From Lytechinus pictus (Eukaryota > Echinodermata > Echinoidea > Temnopleuroida > Toxopneustidae), in assembly GCF_037042905.1 (NCBI RefSeq), contig NC_087250.1, positions 1,527,501 through 1,591,500 of the forward strand: a stretch of DNA of 64,000 bases, written 5' to 3'. A program made the position numbers and the translations under genes. Under the pieces are notes generated by a model. The model did not search any database and was not told the DNA's origin. It saw nothing but the letters and a program-made list of their open reading frames with translations. How positions within the stretch are numbered: the first letter of the stretch is position 1; each line of letters begins with the position of its first letter. This document shows, in pieces, positions 34,675-45,125 of the stretch.

Positions 34675-35720
34675 GATAAAGAATGAGAGAGACAGAGAAG
34701 ATAGACAAATTAACAGATAAATAGATACTGCAGTTACATATAGATAGATATAGATAGATAGATAGAAGATAGATAGATAGATTGATAGAGAGAGAGAGAA
34801 CTAGAGAAAGACAGATGGATAGATAGAGAGAGAGAGAGAATTTGAGAGACAGACAGACAGATGTATAGAGAGAATTCGAGAGATAGATAGACGGATAGAG
34901 ATAAACAGAGAGAGAGAAAAAGACAGACAGATGGGTGGATAGAGAGAATTTGAGATATATATACATGTATATATATATATATATATATTTTATTGCAATA
35001 AAAACTATCAAAATACAATCACAAGCAGTCAAAGACTGAAATAAGTGAATGTTTACATACAAATAGAATCATAACAAAATATAAAGTAAGCATTATAAAT
35101 AAATATCAAATACAATACAAATTCATACAGATAAAAAAGAAATGTATCATAAATAAATACAAAAAGCCAAAAGTAAAGTGTCACCAAAGAAGAAAAAAGC
35201 GGAATGAAAGATTAAGAAGAAAGAGGTGAGAGAAGGGAAAGAAATTGGGATAAGACAAAGAGAAGGGAAAGCAAGAGGTGGAATTTGAAAGAGAATAGGA
35301 GGCAACCTTCAGAAAAAAAACTCATTATGCAATACAAGACATTTAACAATGGTAACAAGTAAATAAAGTAGTAATTGAATCGAATCGAGCACAAAAAAGG
35401 GAAAAGTAGAGCTGAGGAAATAGACTCCCGAAGGAAGTCGAAGCAGTGTTGATATTGCACATGAGTAGATTAACAGATGGATAGAGAGAAATAAAAGAGA
35501 GACAGATGGATAGATATAAAATTTGAGAGATAGATGTTAGATGGATAGATAGATAGACAGATAGATAGGTAGATAGAGAATGAGAGAGACAGAGTAGATA
35601 GACAAATTAACAGATAGATATATCATGTAGTACCATAGATTGATTTATAACATAGATAGTGGATAGACAGATATGATAGATATAAGGATAGATATAATAT
35701 GAAAAAAAAGTAATTATGTG
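33816..35720. repeat. GATA/GA satellite with higher-order units
   Basis: (GATA)n, (GAGA)n and (AT)n tracts. A non-repetitive marker, GACAGAGAAGATAGACAAAT, or a close variant, recurs near 34050, 34389, 34695 and 35590, and ACTTTTATATGATTTTAGAT recurs at 34147 and 34483. Units of roughly 300-340 bp have therefore been duplicated inside the microsatellite. Open frames up to 191 codons are repeat translations. A more ordinary A-rich stretch at 34990-35460 interrupts it. Confidence 0.8.
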
Positions 35721-35944
35721 TTTTATTTTTCAATATTTTAGCTATTATTCGTTTTCATTCATATAAACGATCATGTGCGATAAAGTAAAAAAAATCATGA
35801 AGCCAACGTATATAGTTCAGCGGAACAACCAAAATACAGAGACTGAACCTTTTGGTCTATAAGCTCAGCTGCATTTGCACGTATGTTCTGCGGATATCTT
35901 CGGTGCGGACTTTTGGATCGCGCGCCCAGCTGATTATGTAAACA

Positions 35945-36110
35945 AACGTAGACGTAGACTCTTCACTAGTCGCTTTGTGGCTATTTTTCCGGAAAATGCC
36001 TTCGCCAGGGTGTAAAACGGAAACGCGCGCCCCGCTAGATCGAACATCAATTCGGCGCCCCATAGTTCGAACGTCATTTTGGCGCCATCAAATCGACGTC
36101 CAGGTCAACA
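35945..36110 (-). repeat. Inverted copy of the TTCCGTTTTACACCCTGGCG block
   Basis: Reverse complement of 32848-32915 with one notable change (CCGGAAAA for CCGCAAAA on the strands compared). It is followed by TCGAACATCAATTCGGCGCC units, which keep the same orientation as at 32700-32850, so the inversion concerns only the 65-base block. Confidence 0.7.
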
Positions 36111-36800
36111 TCTCCCTCTTCCGTTTCCCATCTCCTTTTCTTTCTTTTATCCTCATTCCCCTTCCTTTTTTTCTCTTTCTTTCTCTCTTTCTTTCCCCCT
36201 CTTCTTTCCCCCCCTTTCTTCTGTTTCCCCCCATCTTTTTCCCCCCTTTTCTTATCTTTTTGCTGTCTTTTCTTTCCATCTTTTCCTCTCTCTTTTCTCG
36301 TTTTTCCTCTCTTCCCACTTACTCTCTCTCTTTTTTCTTCTTCTTTTCCCACTTTTCCTCACTCCGTTCTTTTCTTTTCTTTCTTTTCCCTCTTCCACTT
36401 TTTTTCTCTTTTCCCCTTTACTTCTCCCTTTTTCTTTTTCTTTCCTTCTCCCTTTTTTCTCTTTTAATCTTTTTCTTCTCTCCCTCCCCTTCCTCCCTCT
36501 CTCTCTTTCTTTTCTTATCTGTCTTCCCATCTTCCTCTCTATTTAAATATTCTTCTCTTCCTTCCTCTTTTTTTCTTCTTTTTCCTCCTTTTCCTTTCTC
36601 CTTTCTTTTCTTCTCTTCCTTTTCCCTCCTCTTTTTTCCCTCTTCTTTCCCCTTTTCTTCTCCCTTTTTTCTTTGTCTTTCCTTTCCCCTTTTTCTTCTC
36701 TTCCTTTCTCCTTCTTACTCTCTTTTCTATTCTCTTCTTTTCCCATCTTCCTCTTTTTTTTTAATTCTCTCCCTTTTCCCCTCTCCCCCCTCTTTTTTTT
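36110..36800 (+). repeat. Polypyrimidine (CT-rich) tract, about 690 bp
   Basis: Almost pure C/T on the plus strand (TTTTCCTCTCTTCC-like). It yields a 275-codon Ser/Phe/Leu/Pro frame on this strand and Lys/Glu/Arg frames on the other; none looks like a protein. It ends in a G-run and CCATGGATCCGCACCTGATA. Confidence 0.9.
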
Positions 36801-36951
36801 GAGCTGGGGGTGGGGGGGGGGGGGTGAGGCAGTTCCCCCTCGGCCCTCCATGGATCCGCACCTGATAGAACCCCATGGCCTCGTATTATTTGACCTTTGG
36901 ACCTCTCGATGACATTTGATATATCTGATCATAATTTTACACACACTGCGG

Positions 36952-37075
36952 ACTATCGGACCCGCGGTCTATCGGACCCGCGGACTATCGGACCCGCGGT
37001 CTATCGGACCCGCGGTCTATCGGACCCGCGGTCTAACGGACCCGCGGTCTATCGGACCCGCGGTCTATCGGGATG
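36952..37075 (-). repeat. Inverted 16-bp array GGACCCGCGGTCTATC, 8 units
   Basis: Reverse-complement form of the 27917 array. The single variable position on the unit strand reads T A T A A A A A, with one extra substitution (CTAACGG). The flank TAATTTTACACACACTGCGG mirrors CCGCGGTGTGTGTAAAATTA at 28198, and about 80 further bases of flank also match in inverted order. Confidence 0.9.
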
Positions 37076-37370
37076 TCCCCGTCCTTTTGTATGATTCATT
37101 TTTCAGAAATGGTAATAAAGCATTCACGTTTGATTAATAAATAGTCTTTAAATTGACATTTTGAGATTATTTGTATTGATAATAAGATGCCCGAAATTAA
37201 ATTATCCATTAATGTTATTTTCAAATATGTGTGTTATCATGTAAGTGGGCCTTTTTTACAATACTACACTACTGTGACGGCCTCTAATCCAACTTCCAGG
37301 TGACACGGTTTTCTTGTCAGGATGCCACCGTGCCTGACCGTCAGTTGTGTTCGTTTGGTCAAAGTATAGG

Positions 37371-37858
37371 ACCGTTGGTGATGGTTTATGGAAAAGACTG
37401 ATTAGCGCGTTTTCGCCCAGCGTCGTACGACGCTATCTACGACGTAGAACGATCTCTTGGTTCGTGCGTCCGTCGCGCTCAACTCTCGCTTGTAAGCAGT
37501 TTCGCAAATCGCTGAACGCGGCCGGATCGACCGGAAGTACGTAGACTGCATGACGTCACCACTACTAGGGAAAATCCCGCGCCCGCGCTCTATGAACTGG
37601 CTGTCGGCGCGCGCTCGATTTGATCGGCTCAGCTTGCTCGCTCTACAAGCGATCTGATTGGCTGTTGACGGCTGTTGACAAATCCTACGTTCTAATGCGG
37701 ACGCCCGCTAATTTGCGGAAGAACCGTCCGTGATTTGAGCTCAAGAACGCTCGGGCCTCTGTTTCCATGGAAGTTGGCGATTTTTGCACACGACCCTTAC
37801 GTTCTACGTCGTACGACGCTGGGCGAAAACGCGCTATTAACAACCATCACCAACCGTC
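37371..37858. mobile_element. MITE with about 70-bp inverted ends (GCGTTTTCGCCCAGCGTCGT)
   Basis: The left arm starts ACCGTTGGTGATGGTT and runs through GCGCGTTTTCGCCCAGCGTC. The right arm is its reverse complement, ending AACCATCACCAACCGT. The interior contains GGCTGTTGACGGCTGTTGAC and no conserved frame. The target duplication is not clear. Confidence 0.75.
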
Positions 37859-38049
37859 GTCTCTGGTTTCTCCAGTCAGATCATCCGTCGATTGCAATCG
37901 ATAACCTCTCTCGTCTCATTTCAGTCAATCGGACATCCGTCGACCATTCAATCACCAGCATTCGTTCCGTACACCAATCATTTGTATAACACTCATAAAG
38001 AACGTAGTCCAGAGTGTTGGTTCAATGCTTGATCTTTACCTTTAATTTC

Positions 38050-38232
38050 TCAAAGATAAATCATTGTACAGAGCAAAATGAGATACAAGAGATGAAGGGC
38101 AGCATTTGCACTACGGTAGAGGGCCGTAACACAATTGAACCTCCTTTACAGTTGACTCCTCGTATATACGCATTTTTTGACACTTCGATAAAACAGTTAC
38201 TAAAGATGACTTCAACAACTACAATAACCTGA
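38050..38232 (+). CDS. Possible short terminal exon (unrecognised, weak)
   Basis: After CATTGTACAG a frame reads QNEIQEMKGSICTTVEGRN then TIEPPLQLTPRIYAFFDTSI and ends KMTSTTTIT with a stop. The composition is protein-like and not repeat-derived, but there is no donor, no family match and no second copy. It could equally be chance. Confidence 0.2.
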   Translation, partial: SKINHCTEQNEIQEMKGSICTTVEGRNTIEPPLQLTPRIYAFFDTSIKQLLKMTSTTTIT

Positions 38233-38499
38233 TTAACTTTGCTAATCAACCAGCTTTGTCGAATAAAACAACTGGATAATGCTTAGGCATCTTTGCTTAT
38301 AATTAATTAATCAAAATGTTTCATGACAACTCCAACATGTTTATAAAATGTGCGATTTTGGCAAATTTTCGTTATATCATAGAACGTCTACACATACGAT
38401 TTCCATATAGTCTCCGTTTACAGACCCTATAAGCTCTCTATGACATTAAAACGGAAACATAGTTCGTTACACTACTTATAATGTTGAATCACGGGTTGG

Positions 38500-39040
38500 T
38501 ACCTGATGGGGGTCGCATACATTTGTAATTCTGAAGCTTCGTTAATCCGAAGGTTCGTTATTCCGGAGGTTCGTATTTCCGAATGTTCGTAATTCGGAAG
38601 GTTCGTTAGTCCGAAAACGAAATGAGGTTTGTAATTCCGAAGGTTCGTTAATCCGAAAACAAAATGAGGTTCGTAGTTCCGAAGGTTCGTTAGTCCGAAA
38701 ACGAAATGATTAACGAACCTTATTTTGTTTTCGGACTAACGAACCTTCGGAACAACGAACCTTATTTCGTTTTCTAATTGACGAACCTTTGGAACAACGA
38801 ACCTTATTTCGTTTTCGGATTAACGAACCTTCGGAACAACGAACCTTATTTCGTTTTCGGATTATCGAACCTTCGGAATAACGAACCTCCGGAATAACGC
38901 CGCAAATGTTCGGATTAACGAACCCCTTTTACGTTTTCGGATTAGCGAACATCGAGGTATAGGCAATTTACGTGTTTCGGAATTACGAACCTTCGGAATA
39001 AAGAACCTTCGGAATTACGAAGTGTAACCGATGGGTGTAC
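38500..39040. repeat. GGTTCGTTATTCCGAA palindromic array
   Basis: From about 38530 to 38707 units read GGTTCGTTAGTCCGAAAACG. From 38708 to 39015 they read the reverse complement (CGTTTTCGGATTAACGAACC), so the array is a large palindrome centred near 38710. The outer flanks (GTACCTGATGGGGGTCGCAT and, inverted, GTACACCCATCGGTTACACT) are related, suggesting element ends. Confidence 0.8.
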
Positions 39041-39204
39041 CCACCAGCTTCATAAAGCTGTTCGTAAAGAGCGACGGTAAGAACGAGTGGTGATCCTTTC
39101 GTGTGGTAAATAGTATATTGAATTGACGATGGTTTAGCGCATAAGAAAGGTTCACCTGTCGCTCTTAACTTACGAACAAGCTTTATGAAATGGTTCCCTG
39201 GTGA
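39041..39204. mobile_element. Short MITE with CACCAGCTTCATAAAGCTGT ends
   Basis: The left CAGCTTCATAAAGCTGTTCG and the right CGAACAAGCTTTATGAAATG are inverted, with AGAGCGAC matched inward by GTCGCTCT. It is about 164 bp and non-coding. A half copy of this end (CAACAGCTTTATGAAACGAA) lies at 45116. Confidence 0.65.
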
Positions 39205-39718
39205 TGTTTGAGTAGTTAAGGAATTGAGGTGGTGATGTTATTATTATAAATTGTGTAAGGCATTTTCGAGTTAATTTATAATTCAGATATATTTATCCAT
39301 TTAAAAGATGTCTTTGTAAATTAATCTAACATTGCTATTTCAATTTCACTTTATATACGATATTTATATTAAAATTCCAGGCATACGTGATTATTATGAA
39401 TATTACAATTATAACAACCAACTAAGGTTGGGGTGGGGCAAGAATTGTTTTATTTAATTTGTTTAGAGTTTACAAAGAGTTATTATGAATTTAGATCAAA
39501 CTTAAATTTCGATTAATTTAAATCTTCGATCTGTTTACCATATAACTCATGTAAATCTACACCAATCGCTATTTAATTTGAATCTAAGTCTTTATAAGAC
39601 GGGCCCTTAGTTTGTTTCATGCAAAATAGATCAATTGAATTTGGTTGTTCAAATCAAACTATCGTTGCACAATTTTACCACTAAGACTACATACCATAGG
39701 GATTTGAAAATTGATAAC
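39205..39718. other. No recognisable gene
   Basis: AT-rich sequence between a MITE and a LINE. Nothing supportable was seen. Confidence 0.5.
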
Positions 39719-41277
39719 TGAAAGATTCAAGATTCAAGATTCAAGAAGTTTATTTCATTTCCATAACAAATATAAATGAAATACAGATACAAATCAAAGT
39801 ACGATTACAAAATCATTTTAACTTAGCATAATTATATAACAAAAGCTTGTATAAATAGCAAAAAAAAAACGTATATGGAAATGAGGGGATCCGCTAAAAA
39901 GCATTGCTTGTAGAGCGTGGATCCCCTATAGCAAGTTGAATAGATAATTTATATTAAGCAATTGAGAAAAGGCAAAGCAATAAAAATTAAGTAAATATGG
40001 AAATTCATTCGATTGTACAAATATACAATATCATAAAATGGGAAAGTAAAATGTGATATATATTATATAAAATATAATAGGAAAACTATTTTAGAGAAAA
40101 GAAAGGAAATGATAGCAAAATATGGAAATAAGGTGACAGAAATACGGGACGACATGTAATATCAAAGACACACACACACACGAAACAAAGAAAAAAATAC
40201 AGGGACATATTAGAGGATGGAGGAGAGAGAGAGAAGAATTAGGCTGACCGATAGAGAGGGAGAGAGAGAGAGGGGGGGGGGGGGGGGGAGAGAACAAGGT
40301 TCGAACATGGATCAACGAGAGCGCTAGCATGAAAGCACAGATTTGGGATTGATACCCGGGTGATAAAGGAAAATTTAGTGTTAGATACAAGATAATCAGG
40401 ACCTACAAACAAATCAACTTCGTTTGTAGGATAGTAACAAAAATACTTTTAATTTTCTCTTGAAGGAGTTGATGGAGGGGGCCTGTTGAATATCATTGTG
40501 AAGAGAGTTCCAAAATTTGGGGGCTGTAAAAATGAAAGTACTTTGAGCAAAAATAGTTCTTAGCATTGGCAGATGAAAGTGATCGCCATGTCTGGTAGGA
40601 TATGTATGATAACTGTTATTTTGAAGAAACATATCGTGGAATACGGAGGGAACCATGTCATTTTTATAGTTGTACATAAACTGTCCTAGTTGAAATAAGT
40701 ACAAGTCTTGGATTAAAAAAAAATTATATTCGAGGAATAGCGGGTCAGTGTGAGAACGGGGATGTGAAAATGAAATAATACGAAGAGCTTTCTTTTGTAT
40801 TAGTAATATTCTGTTTAGTAAATTTTGGTGTGTAATGCCCAAAACCAGGATTCCGTAGTTGAAATATAGTAATATAAGAGAAGAATATAGAGTTAGTAGA
40901 GAAGTAACAGGAATAAACGTTTCTAACCTATTTATGATGCCTATATTACGAGAGATGGTTTTGCAAATATTGTCAATGTGACATTTCCAGGAGAGTTTGT
41001 TATCTACGAGGACACCCAGGCATTTGATTGACGAGACACTTTCCAGCTGAATATCTTCAATACATATATCAAGAGGCAACGAATCTATAGTATTACTGAA
41101 TACCATGTATTTAGTTTTTTGAAGATGTTGATAATTTGTTAGCTCTAATCCAACTCAAAACTTTAGTCAATTCACAATTTATTATTTCAGCAAGGGTAAG
41201 CGGATTCTTGTGAGAAAAAAATAAATGTGTGTCATCAGCAAGATTACACCAATTTGATAACATTGATTTAAACATTT
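39719..41277 (-). mobile_element. 5'-truncated LINE with reverse transcriptase fragment (frameshifted)
   Basis: On the minus strand, coding sequence starts at the breakpoint near 41277 with FKSMLSNWCNLADDTHLFF, where LADD stands in for the catalytic F/YADD box. It continues HKNPLTLAEIINCEL and SWIRANKLS, then a one-base frame change in an A-run leads into the 230-codon frame 40414-41106 (IKCLGVLVDNKLSW, LILLYFNYGILVLG, YHTYPTRHGDHFHLP, KFWNSLHNDI). This is the CR1/L2/Jockey-type palm end plus C-terminal domain. The 3' end has three AAGATTC repeats at 39722-39744. It is inactive: 5'-truncated, altered catalytic motif and frameshift. It is oriented against the CNBD exon that follows directly. 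Confidence 0.88.
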
Positions 41278-41279
41278 AG

Positions 41280-41436
41280 GAAGTGGAAACCAGAATACAA
41301 GAATTACATGCAATGGGGATATCAGGAAAGATATATCGCTATGGTAACCACATCGCCCAACAAGGTGACGTCATTAAGGAGGTTAATTTCATTCTTTCTG
41401 GTACTGCATTGATCACTGTTGATACAAAGATGGAAG
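41280..41436 (+). CDS. Exon encoding part of a cyclic-nucleotide-binding domain
   Basis: Bounded by ATTTAG and GTAAAA. Frame: EVETRIQELHAMG then ISGKIYRYGNHIAQQGDVIK then EVNFILSGTALITVD. The pattern G-x-x-I-x-x-x-G-D followed five residues later by F-I-L-S-G is the start of the CNBD/CAP beta-roll, as in PKA regulatory subunits, HCN/CNG channels and the sperm Na+/H+ exchanger. The phosphate-binding cassette would be in the next exon, which I could not find. The exon starts in phase 0 and ends in phase 1 (157 bases). A LINE ends within three bases of the exon, so the normal pyrimidine tract may be lost. The parent protein cannot be named from this piece. Confidence 0.65.
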
Positions 41437-41544
41437 GTAAAACTGAGCATGCGCAGTTAGAGAGTCGTCCAGTTGTCACACAGAGACAACGAATCCCAAA
41501 CACACAACCTTCATCCACGCACCCACTAATACACAGAGGGATGA

Positions 41545-41870
41545 TCCAGGCTGTATTTTATTATATGAAATTAGGTTTATTCAAAAGTTTTCTACCAAGA
41601 ACTAAACCAATTAGATTGACAACTGATTGAGTGCATTAGTTATTTATTGCGGCAACCTATTTCATCATAATGGAGACACATCATACACATGTATGAAAAA
41701 ATAATTCATTTATGATTTCATGTAATAACATAAGAAAAGGGAAAGCGTGGATAGGACATCATCAGCCCACCTAATAAATATTCATGACAATGTGCATAGA
41801 ACTATTTTCACAAAATATTGATAAATTTTACAATTCGATAACTTCGTTATTTGTTGTCCGATTTTGATTG
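41545..41870. mobile_element. Right half of a long-TIR MITE (same family as 8210)
   Basis: Contains AAATTAGGTTTATTCAAAAG, TTGACAACTGATTGAGTGCA, ACATCATCAGCCCACCTAAT and TTATTTGTTGTCCGATTTTG, in the order of the right half of the 62637-63606 copy. It stops before the terminal CAGCCCGGAGAAT. It lies just downstream of the CNBD exon. Confidence 0.7.
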
Positions 41871-42535
41871 CTGCCTATTTTTCATACTGGACAATATATG
41901 CTTCCCGCATTTGGTGAAATACTGCCCAAAATTGTTTGGACGCATAATTACCCTCGCGGTGGTAAAAATTTTACCCAATATGTTTACAGTGAAGATACTC
42001 TACTTTCTAACCTTCACTTTCTCACCTTTCTGTTTCACTTGTATCTCAGTTCTCTTTTCTAGGTCCTTTTCAGGACGTTACACTTGGTGTACCGTAAACC
42101 ACTATCGTGATTGGTCATATACCACCAAGTCCACCATGCAAACCTTCAGACATCACCTAACACATATAGGCCTATTACACAGTAAAAACAACAGTCAGAT
42201 GTATTTTGTAACATTCTTGGAGACAAATTCAAATAAACAATACAAAAAATGACATCATCAAATCGCACTTTTGATATTCACTAGGACAAATAAATGCATG
42301 CACCAGAATGAAATGATACTTTGAAGTGTCATTCATTTCTCATTCATGGTCCAATATTCGTAAGAGTTTCGCTATTGTTTTTTTCCTGATTTTTAGATCA
42401 GACCTTTGATAAGAATTTCACTGAAGTAACTTACTAATTAAGATTTTCATTTTAGTGTGAAACCCTGGTTTCCCACATGCCCCAGCGCCACCATTGTCCC
42501 TGCTTGAGCCTTTTTTATATAAATCAAACTCGAAC
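41871..42535. other. No recognisable gene
   Basis: One 133-codon open frame (41851-42252) spans this stretch but shows no domain and overlaps the MITE end, so it is not called. Confidence 0.45.
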
Positions 42536-42539
42536 AGGA

Positions 42540-43600
42540 TGCAGTAAGGATTTGCAAAGTTGAGTTGTATATACTACTACTAGTATATCACGATGTAGAA
42601 TGGGGGGTCGAGTGTCCGGACACTTTATACTTTTGAAGCCTTCTTTTTTGTCTTTAGATTACACTAAAATATGAATTCAATAAGTTGTAATCATCTTCTA
42701 TCTTGTTCTCTATAATATTTCCTAACATTTTGTACTAAAAAATTATGAAACTTCGCTTGAATTTTTTTTCATATGACTATCTAAAATTGATCGTCCGGAC
42801 ACACAACCTGTCCGGACACACAACAACTAGGTATAATGGCCATGGGTGTTGCAAAGGGACCTGTGAGTAAGGAATTGCAAATTTGAGTTGTATATATGGT
42901 GAGACTACCACATATCGACCACCTCTTTTGAAACCGACCACCTTGCGCGCGTTAAAATTATTGCGTATTACAAACGATACGCGCGGGAGAGTAGGCGCAG
43001 TGTCCATAGGAACGGTAAGAATCGATTTTACGAGAAAAAAGAAGCAACAAAAAGTAAAAATTTAGTAGAATTAATCAAAATTGTATTGACCAGACCCAAT
43101 TCCCGCTGAAAAACCAAGAAATCCGATAGGAAACGGCTTTAGAACAAATATCCGTCGTCAATCGTCGAATCATGTGCCGGAGCTCGCAGTGGAAGTAGTG
43201 AGACGATCATTTAGCATGTTGACATCATAGAACTGATTTGGAAGAGTAAAAAAAATTCGCCACCGCGACAAGAATCGGCCGTAAACTTAGTGTATCGCGG
43301 GTGGTCGGTTTCAAAAGACGGGTGCAAATGAGCAAATGTAAAATCGTCGTATTCGTTGTTCGTCGATATATACGCGGATTGAATCGGAGTCGCCGAGCGA
43401 AACATGGGAATCTGATCTGCTCAATTTTCTGCACAAATGAGACTAAAACTGGGTAAAATTGATGAATATTTTCGCAGATGCGATGCTGAGAAGATTAGGT
43501 GGTCGATAAGGGGTAGTTCCAACCATACTACTACTATTACGTCACGATGTAATGGCCATGGGTGCTGCAAAGTTACATGAGGTACTGCGTGAGCTATTTA
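42540..43600 (+). repeat. Tandem TTGCAAA-GTTGTATA units, one interrupted by a MITE
   Basis: A short unit (TTGCAAAGTTGAGTTGTATA then CTACTACTAGTATATCACGA and GTAGAATGG) is at 42555-42600. A second copy is split: TTGCAAATTTGAGTTGTATA at about 42875 and CTACTACTATTACGTCACGA at about 43530, followed by ATGGCCATGGGTGCTGCAAA. Between the copies, GTGTCCGGACAC words bracket an AT-rich piece (42610-42825). Confidence 0.7.
42893..43529. mobile_element. MITE with TATGGTGAGACTACC ends
   Basis: The left end TATGGTGAGACTACCACATA and, inverted, the right end TATGGTTGGAACTACCCCTT continue into TCGACCACCT. The 42555 unit supplies the uninterrupted target (GTTGTATATACTACTACT), so both borders are defined. It is about 637 bp, with internal GACCACC repeats and no transposase. 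Confidence 0.75.
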
Positions 43601-44530
43601 CCATAGTCATTACCCCCTGGAAATCTGAAATGTATAGTGAACACCCCCCTTTAATACCCTTTTTGACACGTCAAATTTACACCAGCACTTCCTTTTGAAA
43701 TTGTTCCCAGTGCCCTGCATGACGTGTGTTACATACCAAATGTTTCTGCCCATCCTGGCTTTAATTACAATTGTAAAGATCTAACGTTATACGATTTCAC
43801 TGTAAATTCGGACTAATAGGACAAAGAAAAACAATCCACTCACCTTAATATTATTGATTCCTTCGTTGTCCTATACAGATTGATAGAAACCCTTAATACA
43901 ATTTACTCATCTGTTTGTATCTATGGATCTGTATTAAAAAAAAGTCAAATGACCTAGAGAGATCATATGAGTCCCCTTCAAAACAAGATGGCGCATCGTT
44001 GAGTGTCATCATCACACGTTGCCATAGTGACAATAATACACCATCGCGTATTAATAATTAGGGGAATTCCCCACACACAAGATTAGACCCCGTGCGAGAG
44101 AGAATGAATTGATAGAGGAAAAATGATATTACACATTTTCAATGGTCACATTACCGGATCCTCGATAGGGGGTGTGGTTCAGTGCTTTTATTGATATGAA
44201 TATGAATCAATGAAAATCAATGGTCATGATGAAAATGAAGGGAGAGCAAGAGAGAAAGAGGGGAAGGGACCATACAGCACTCTTAAATATATATTTATAT
44301 ACGATGGGGTTAGCAGAGACTGTTAGTAAATTTGATTGCAAGTTTTCAGTATATGGTTTGCAGAAATTGATTTTGCAATTTCTGAACTGTTTTGTGTTAC
44401 AGGGTATATTCGTAACATAAACATGTTAAAGTAAGGGAAGTTTGCATTCTTCAATGTAATTGGTCTGCAGAGACAGACATTCGATACGTTTACCATACTC
44501 TATAGTTATGCTCTGCATATGAAGAATTTA
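43601..44530. other. No recognisable gene
   Basis: Non-coding. The stretch around 44175-44260 (TTCAGTGCTTTTATTGATAT then GAATATGAATCAA) resembles part of the tandem unit at 57.7 and 58.3 kb. Confidence 0.45.
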
Positions 44531-44531
44531 G

Positions 44532-44920
44532 TTGCAAAAGGGGTTAGGTCCACTTTGGACCATTTCGAGAAAAACCATGTTTTTTATTCTCACTTATTGC
44601 AATATTCTTATGAAAAACTAACTTGTCATGATGTACTACCCTATCATGTGAACATAAAATTGGTTATAAAAGAAATCTTCCTGTCTTCAAATTTTTAAAG
44701 ATATTCTAAAAAAAAAAATGTGTGGACCCAACCCATTTCGCAACCACACCGAAATGGACCTAACCTCTTTTAAAAAAGTGATGTTTCTTTACCATTTTAG
44801 TTCACTTTTTAATGGGAATTTCAACTTTTCGTTATTATCATCTCATAGAGCTACCAAACATCTATACATTGAGACATAAAAATCAATTTTGATGAAAAAT
44901 GGACCTAACCCCTTTTGCAA
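44532..44920. mobile_element. MITE with perfect 21-bp inverted ends
   Basis: The left TTGCAAAAGGGGTTAGGTCC(A) at 44532-44552 and (T)GGACCTAACCCCTTTTGCAA at 44900-44920 are exact reverse complements. Subterminal variants (GGACCCAACCCATTTCGCAA) lie at about 44725. It is 389 bp and non-coding. Confidence 0.8.
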
Positions 44921-45047
44921 GTGAGCTCTTTTATATGCCCCATCTCTCTCCCTCTCTTTCACCCTCACTCTTTTTCTATCCTGTTCTTTCTTACATAGGT
45001 CACTTCTCGGATCATCATGGCAGTTACATTCTAATCAGACCACGTAG

Positions 45048-45125
45048 AGGTGCTGTGGACAAGTGGATAAAAGTCTCCAGAATACTAACCACGATTTCAG
45101 GGTTCGAATCTTACCAACAGCTTTA
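45048..45125 (+). mobile_element. Degenerate tRNA-derived SINE head
   Basis: GAGGTGCTGTGGACAAGTGG, then TCTCCAGAATACTAACC, then CAGGGTTCGAATCTTACC. This fits tRNA A- and B-box spacing, but several stem pairs are broken. It is followed by CAACAGCTTTATGAAACGAA, the end of another element family. It is not a functional tRNA. Confidence 0.5.

Noticed and set aside
34487..35062. 191-codon open frame on the minus strand
   Set aside because: A translation of GATA/GA microsatellite (Leu/Ser/Ile/Tyr repeats).
35975..36802. 275-codon open frame on the plus strand
   Set aside because: It is a Ser/Phe/Leu/Pro translation of a polypyrimidine tract with no domain. The opposite strand is equally open.
41851..42252. 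133-codon frame after the CNBD exon
   Set aside because: It starts inside a MITE fragment, has no CNBD continuation (no phosphate-binding cassette) and no convincing acceptor.
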